The notes under the pieces: generated by a model
What the model saw: only the letters and a program-made list of their open reading frames with translations
The model's database searches: none
What the model was told of the DNA's origin: nothing
Translations under genes and position numbers: made by a program
Shown: in pieces, positions 50,151 to 54,208 of the stretch
How positions within the stretch are numbered: the first letter of the stretch is position 1
Layout: each line of letters starts with the position of its first letter
Assembly (NCBI GenBank): GCA_024405395.1
Contig: JAKSOW010000005.1
Location: 1-54,208, forward strand
Source: Kiritimatiellia bacterium
GTDB lineage: Bacteria; Verrucomicrobiota; Kiritimatiellia; RFP12; UBA1067
Length of the DNA: 54,208 nt
Direction: 5' to 3'

Positions 50151-53100
50151 ATGAATCGTCTGAGTCTTCGTCGAGGCGTTGCCTGTGGTTTGGTGGGGGT
50201 GTCGCTCGGCGCGTTTGGCGCCACGTCTTTCCCGCTTGAATGGAGCGCGTCCTATGCGACGGATGTGCCGTATGAGGTGGAGATCACGCCTGCCAAGCTG
50301 GAGAGGCTTCTGGGCGTCAAGGACGGCCGTGCCCTGAGCGTGGTGGCGACCACCGCCGAAGGCGAGCAGGTGCTCGATGTGGTGCAGCAGGCGGGGCGGG
50401 TGCCCAGTTCGGTGAACTTGCGCTTCCGTGTGCCGGCGGGGACAACGGCTCTGACCTGTCGCTGCGGCGAGACGAAGGGACAGACGGCGCCGGCGACGGA
50501 CGAGAATCTCTTTGCGGGGGCATTGGAGCCGTCGCGTTGGCAACTGTCCAAGAATGTCGTGGCGGAATCGGATGGCCGGGGCGGCGTGGTGCTGCGCACG
50601 ACGTCGGGCGCCAATGGGTCTGCGCGCTGCCGAATGGCGTTGCCGCCGGAGTGGGCGGGGAAGCCGGCGAAGATCGAGCTCGACGTGATGAACGTCGCGA
50701 AGATGACCACGGGCGGCACCATCCGTTTCGTGCAGTATGACGAGAAATGGCGTCAGCTGCCGGAGTCGGTGGTCGATCCGCGGTGGACCACGCACATGCG
50801 TCCGCCCCATAAGCTGGTGCCGCTGCGTGAGATGGGCCGCTTTCATCCGCAGGCGCGCTTTGTGGAGTTGATGGTGGAGTTGCGCACGCTGGGCGGCAAT
50901 GTGGACGAATACGGGTTGCCGATCAAGTCACCGCAGGATCTGTGGGCGGCGCTTGCGGTGTCGCGCGTGGCGGTGCGCGTGGCGGCGCAGTTGCCGTTCC
51001 CGAAGTACAACGACGCCTTCTTTGCCGCCGGCCCGTCGGGGCGCCCGGGCGATGCCGCGCTCGTGCTGGGCGGCGACCGCGCGTTCTGGTACGACACGCA
51101 TTCGCAGGGCTGCTGGGCCGAGGGACGGCAGTTCGAGGATCCCGCCACGGTGTTCTGGCCGGATCGCGTCGGCACGGTGGAGGCGTGGCTCAAGCCGGAT
51201 TGGCGCGAGGACCGCACCTACAACGTCTTCACGGCGAGCCACCGCTACAACTCCAATGAGGCGCGTCTCATCCAGCCCAAATACGACTGCCTCACGCTCA
51301 AATACCGTCCGGGCACGAAGACGTTCTCCCTTGTGATCGTGGACTGGAACGGCAAGGCGTTCAAGCGGAATGTCGTGGCGGAATGTCCCGCCGGCAAGTG
51401 GTCGCATGTGGCGCTGCAGTGGCGGCCAGGCGGCACGGCCGACTTCTTCCTGGACGGCAAGCGCCTTTTTGCGCTGCCGCTGCCGGACTTTGAGGCCTGG
51501 GATATCGCGAAGCATACGGACGTGATGCCGAACGGGCGCATTCCGCTGGAGTTCTACATCGGCGCGAATTATGGTTCGGGCCGCGTGACGCCGGGCTTCC
51601 CGGGCGAGAAGTCCGCGTTCTACCCGGGGGCCATCGACAACCTGCGGGTCTCCTCGGGCTGTCGCTATTCGGGCGACTTCACGCCGGCGACTTCGTTTGC
51701 CGTGGATGCCGACACGCGTGCGCTCTTTACGTTTGACCGCAGCTTTGACGGCGTCTCGGGCGGCGGCTGGGGCTGGATCCCGGGCACGCTCTTCGCGCCC
51801 GTCGACCGTGTGGCGCATCAGTTGACGGTTGGGGACAGGACGGTGGACTACTATCCGGCCGACAACCTGCCCGAGAACGATCCCTTCAAGGTGTTCAGCA
51901 CGCTCAACTATCCTGTGCTGCCGGAGGCGGACGATTTCCGTCTGGCGCGCCGTGCGGTCACGAAGACCCAGAAGATGACGGCGGGCGAGGTGCTGCGCTT
52001 CACGTGTCCGCCCAAGACGGTGCCCGACTTTGTGGAGATCGCCAATGTGGGCACGCAGCCGCTGGTGCATCCCGCCGTGGTCAACAAGGGCGAATTCGAC
52101 CCCCGTTCGTTCGGCGATCTGGCCGATTCGCTCATGTATGGGCGCGAGGGCCTTTCCGACCGCGAGAAGGCGAATGCCGTGTTCCAGTTTGTGCTGGGGG
52201 CGAGCGACTACTTCATGCAGCACACCATCACGTTCCCGCCGCATTCCGACACGCCCGAGATCGTGGTGTACAAGGCGCTGATGATGCTCAACGGCTACTG
52301 CGGATTCGAATGCGGTCCGCTCAACAACATGGCCGCCAACCTCCTCGCCTGCGTCGCCCGCTGCCCGGCTTCCTCCACAGGCGGCTACGGACACGAATTC
52401 GAGCAGGTGTTCTTCGACGGCAAGAACCACACCTACGACCTCTCCGCGCAGAAGTTCTTCCCGGCGATGGACAATGAGACGGCTTCGTGTCTCGGCGAGA
52501 GCGAAGACCAGCCCGGCCTCTACAACCGCATCGGCGGCGATGGCGGCAGCTTCATCCGCAGCTATACGCGCAGCTGGAGCGATCGCGTGCCGGCCCTGCA
52601 GGCGAAGGTGGCGCTCACGCTCAACCCCGGGGAGCGCTTCCGCGTGTGGCAGGGCAACGACGGCCACGTCAACGACCTGCACATTCATCGGTGGACCAAG
52701 GGCGAAGTGCCCGAGAAGTCCAGCTACCGCGAGGACTACCGCGCGCAGACGCATGCGATGTTCGCCAATCCCAAGCGGCACATCCTCACGCGGATGGATC
52801 GCTTCTTCCCGCACTACCTCAACGGCTTCCTCGTCTTCGACGGGCGGCCAACGGCGGCGAACCCCGCCTTTGCCTCGGTGGCGGCGGATTCGTTCGTCTA
52901 TCCGGTGTCCAGCTGCTATCCGATTGTGCATGCCGAGTATGCCGCCACGCGCACAGACGGCGGCGCGGCGGCCATTGAACTCTCCACGGACGGCGGCAAG
53001 ACCTGGCGCCCGGCGGCGGCTTCGCTGGACTACGAGGTGCGCGCGCGCACGGCGTATCTGGTGCGCGTGAAGGCTCCGATTGCCGACGTGGCGAATTTTC

Positions 53101-54137
53101 GGGCTGTCACCGAGGTGATGGTGAATCCGCGCGTGCATCCGGGCAAAGTGCATGCCGGCGCGAACGAAATGCTCTTCAAGGCCACGGCGGGCGGTACGGC
53201 GCAGGTGACGCTGGGCTGGCGCGAAGCGGCACAGCCGCTTGAGATCAAGGGCGGCGTCCACACGGGCGTGATTCCCGGATTCGAACATCAGTTCGTGTTC
53301 CTCGACCCCGCGCAGCCGCAGGCGCTGGAGGTGACGGGCGCCTCCCCGCAGGCGCGTGTCCGGCAGGTGTCCCTCAATGCGGCCTTTGGCGCGGTGGCGA
53401 AGGTGCAGGCGGCGCTCGCGGACGGTCGGCTGTCGCTGGCGGCGGCCAAAGACTCGCCGGATCCCGCCATCGCCTGTGTGCGGATTTCTGACGGCGATGC
53501 CCAGAAGGATCTGTATGTGCTGGTGACTTCCCAGATGCGCTATGTGCCCGCGAAGCAGGCGCAGCTGGCGGGCGGCGCCCGGCGTCAGCCCGCGGCCGCC
53601 GAGCAGATCCAGGAGACGGTGCATTTCGCGAAATCGGGTGAGGCGGCTACGTTCCCGTTTGCACCGGTGGCGGCAGGCGACTATACGGTGTTCATGCTGG
53701 ATCGCTTCGCGAGTGACGTGAAGGCGCCGTCCGAGCTGAACCGCAGCTTCTTCCGCGTGGACTGGAAGGGCAAGCCGAAGAAACCCGTCGTTTATGCCGG
53801 TTCAGGCGGCAATCAGGGCGTCAACCTCTACAAGGCGCGCTACGGCAATCTTTCGGGGCGGGCGCAGTTCAAGTGGGACTACGTGCTTGACGATGTGGGC
53901 TATCATCCCTACTTCCCGCGCTACAAGCCGCGCACGCTGACGTTGCCGGCGGGCTGTGACGCCGTGACTTTCACGGCCGACGAGAACCGCGCGTCAGGTG
54001 TGGAGCTGGCCGCCGTCGTGGTGGTGCCGCAGCTGGAGCGCGAGTTCTTCTGTGCGTTCGTGAAATTGCTCTGCGGCATGAACTGCGATCCTGCCCGCGT
54101 GTCCGCGGTCGGAATGCGCGCTGTTTCCTCTTTCTGA
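50151..54137 (+). CDS. Giant secreted LamG and transglutaminase-like protein
   Basis: The ATG at 50151 follows AAAGGA; the signal peptide is about 1-26 (ending AFGA). The 1328-residue protein has an N-terminal beta-domain (about 30-290). A LamG/concanavalin domain follows at about 300-510 (GTVEAWLKPDW, GKWSHVALQW, FLDGKRLFALPL, GAIDNLRVS). About residues 640-790 contain a transglutaminase/NlpC-like core: GYCGFECG with Cys717 (Cys721 also possible), GHEFEQVFFDG with His748 and NHTYDL with Asp763. These fit the Cys-His-Asp triad order of the family. Beta-sandwich domains follow to the C-terminus. LamG binds glycans, and the transglutaminase-like core could hydrolyse or cross-link amides. No known named protein is recognised. 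It ends the run of rightward genes visible here. Confidence 0.85.
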   Translation: MNRLSLRRGVACGLVGVSLGAFGATSFPLEWSASYATDVPYEVEITPAKLERLLGVKDGRALSVVATTAEGEQVLDVVQQAGRVPSSVNLRFRVPAGTTALTCRCGETKGQTAPATDENLFAGALEPSRWQLSKNVVAESDGRGGVVLRTTSGANGSARCRMALPPEWAGKPAKIELDVMNVAKMTTGGTIRFVQYDEKWRQLPESVVDPRWTTHMRPPHKLVPLREMGRFHPQARFVELMVELRTLGGNVDEYGLPIKSPQDLWAALAVSRVAVRVAAQLPFPKYNDAFFAAGPSGRPGDAALVLGGDRAFWYDTHSQGCWAEGRQFEDPATVFWPDRVGTVEAWLKPDWREDRTYNVFTASHRYNSNEARLIQPKYDCLTLKYRPGTKTFSLVIVDWNGKAFKRNVVAECPAGKWSHVALQWRPGGTADFFLDGKRLFALPLPDFEAWDIAKHTDVMPNGRIPLEFYIGANYGSGRVTPGFPGEKSAFYPGAIDNLRVSSGCRYSGDFTPATSFAVDADTRALFTFDRSFDGVSGGGWGWIPGTLFAPVDRVAHQLTVGDRTVDYYPADNLPENDPFKVFSTLNYPVLPEADDFRLARRAVTKTQKMTAGEVLRFTCPPKTVPDFVEIANVGTQPLVHPAVVNKGEFDPRSFGDLADSLMYGREGLSDREKANAVFQFVLGASDYFMQHTITFPPHSDTPEIVVYKALMMLNGYCGFECGPLNNMAANLLACVARCPASSTGGYGHEFEQVFFDGKNHTYDLSAQKFFPAMDNETASCLGESEDQPGLYNRIGGDGGSFIRSYTRSWSDRVPALQAKVALTLNPGERFRVWQGNDGHVNDLHIHRWTKGEVPEKSSYREDYRAQTHAMFANPKRHILTRMDRFFPHYLNGFLVFDGRPTAANPAFASVAADSFVYPVSSCYPIVHAEYAATRTDGGAAAIELSTDGGKTWRPAAASLDYEVRARTAYLVRVKAPIADVANFRAVTEVMVNPRVHPGKVHAGANEMLFKATAGGTAQVTLGWREAAQPLEIKGGVHTGVIPGFEHQFVFLDPAQPQALEVTGASPQARVRQVSLNAAFGAVAKVQAALADGRLSLAAAKDSPDPAIACVRISDGDAQKDLYVLVTSQMRYVPAKQAQLAGGARRQPAAAEQIQETVHFAKSGEAATFPFAPVAAGDYTVFMLDRFASDVKAPSELNRSFFRVDWKGKPKKPVVYAGSGGNQGVNLYKARYGNLSGRAQFKWDYVLDDVGYHPYFPRYKPRTLTLPAGCDAVTFTADENRASGVELAAVVVVPQLEREFFCAFVKLLCGMNCDPARVSAVGMRAVSSF

Positions 54138-54208
54138 ATGCGTACGTGTAGCGAGCCATCCGAGACGCGTCGGATTTCGGGGTAACCGTCCGCTCCGTCT
54201 GCGAAGGG
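54138..54208. other. Window end, no gene supported
   Basis: These 71 bp after the last stop codon hold no convincing gene, promoter or hairpin. A minus-strand frame is open here but is not supported (see rejected items). Confidence 0.4.

Noticed and set aside
50928..53624. An 898-codon open frame on the minus strand.
   Set aside because: It is antisense to the LamG/transglutaminase-like gene and shows only His/Arg-rich low-information sequence.
53921..54208. A minus-strand frame open from the right edge to a stop at 53921; the part near the edge (DGYPEIRRVSDGSLHVRI) looks protein-like.
   Set aside because: A real gene would overlap the plus-strand gene by more than 200 bp at its 3' end. The inner half looks like antisense sequence. 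Bases beyond the window are needed to decide.

Overview
This 54.2-kb, GC-rich window is a protein-coding chromosomal stretch, probably from an anaerobic, polysaccharide-degrading member of the Kiritimatiellota/Verrucomicrobiota (PVC) group. That placement is an inference. It rests on many large secreted right-handed beta-helix proteins, a PEP-CTERM sorting tail, autotransporter-like beta-strand repeats, PEGA proteins, Tat-exported oxidoreductases, and NAD-linked class 1B dihydroorotate dehydrogenase (PyrK-PyrD). I recognised no rRNA, tRNA, CRISPR array, transposase or phage gene, and no gene-free stretch longer than about 220 bp.

Layout. (1) 1-10977: a leftward beta-helix gene, truncated by the window edge, stands back-to-back with a rightward five-gene operon of exported hydrolases: two SGNH hydrolases, a tandem-duplicated alpha/beta-hydrolase, a C69-C26 peptidase/amidase fusion and a beta-helix protein. 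This looks like a de-esterification and glycan-processing locus. (2) 11125-18707: a 2315-residue protein with an embedded, divergent ABC1/UbiB-type kinase-like domain, then a small NUDIX hydrolase under its own promoter. (3) 18753-28980: a tight rightward run of a secreted surface protein, a PEP-CTERM protein, a polytopic membrane-TPR protein, a TadC-like membrane protein, an FHA protein, a five-repeat PEGA protein, a TlyA-type rRNA methylase and an exported LD-carboxypeptidase. (4) 29019-32740: an apparently leaderless GH127 gene co-directional with pyrK and pyrD, closed by a strong terminator. (5) 32762-34340: a FadL-type outer-membrane transporter with its own promoter, dyads and terminator. 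(6) 34354-54137: a roughly 20-kb run of ten rightward genes with gaps of -4 to 38 bp, led by a good promoter. It encodes a Tat-exported Gfo/Idh/MocA oxidoreductase, a ResB-CcsA cytochrome c assembly protein, a PBP5-like DD-carboxypeptidase, three giant beta-helix or autotransporter-like proteins, a TerB-like protein, an alpha/beta-hydrolase, a Tat lipoprotein phosphoesterase and a 1328-residue LamG/transglutaminase-like protein.

How it fits together (inference). Regions 1, 4 and 6 supply exported enzymes that bind, de-esterify and cleave complex glycans at the cell surface. FadL may import hydrophobic compounds. Region 3 may build an envelope structure. The most unusual items are the giant kinase-like protein, the TPR-TadC-FHA-PEGA cassette, the C69-C26 fusion, a C-terminal tail shared by two giant secreted proteins, and two genes whose -10 box lies 7 nt before the start codon.
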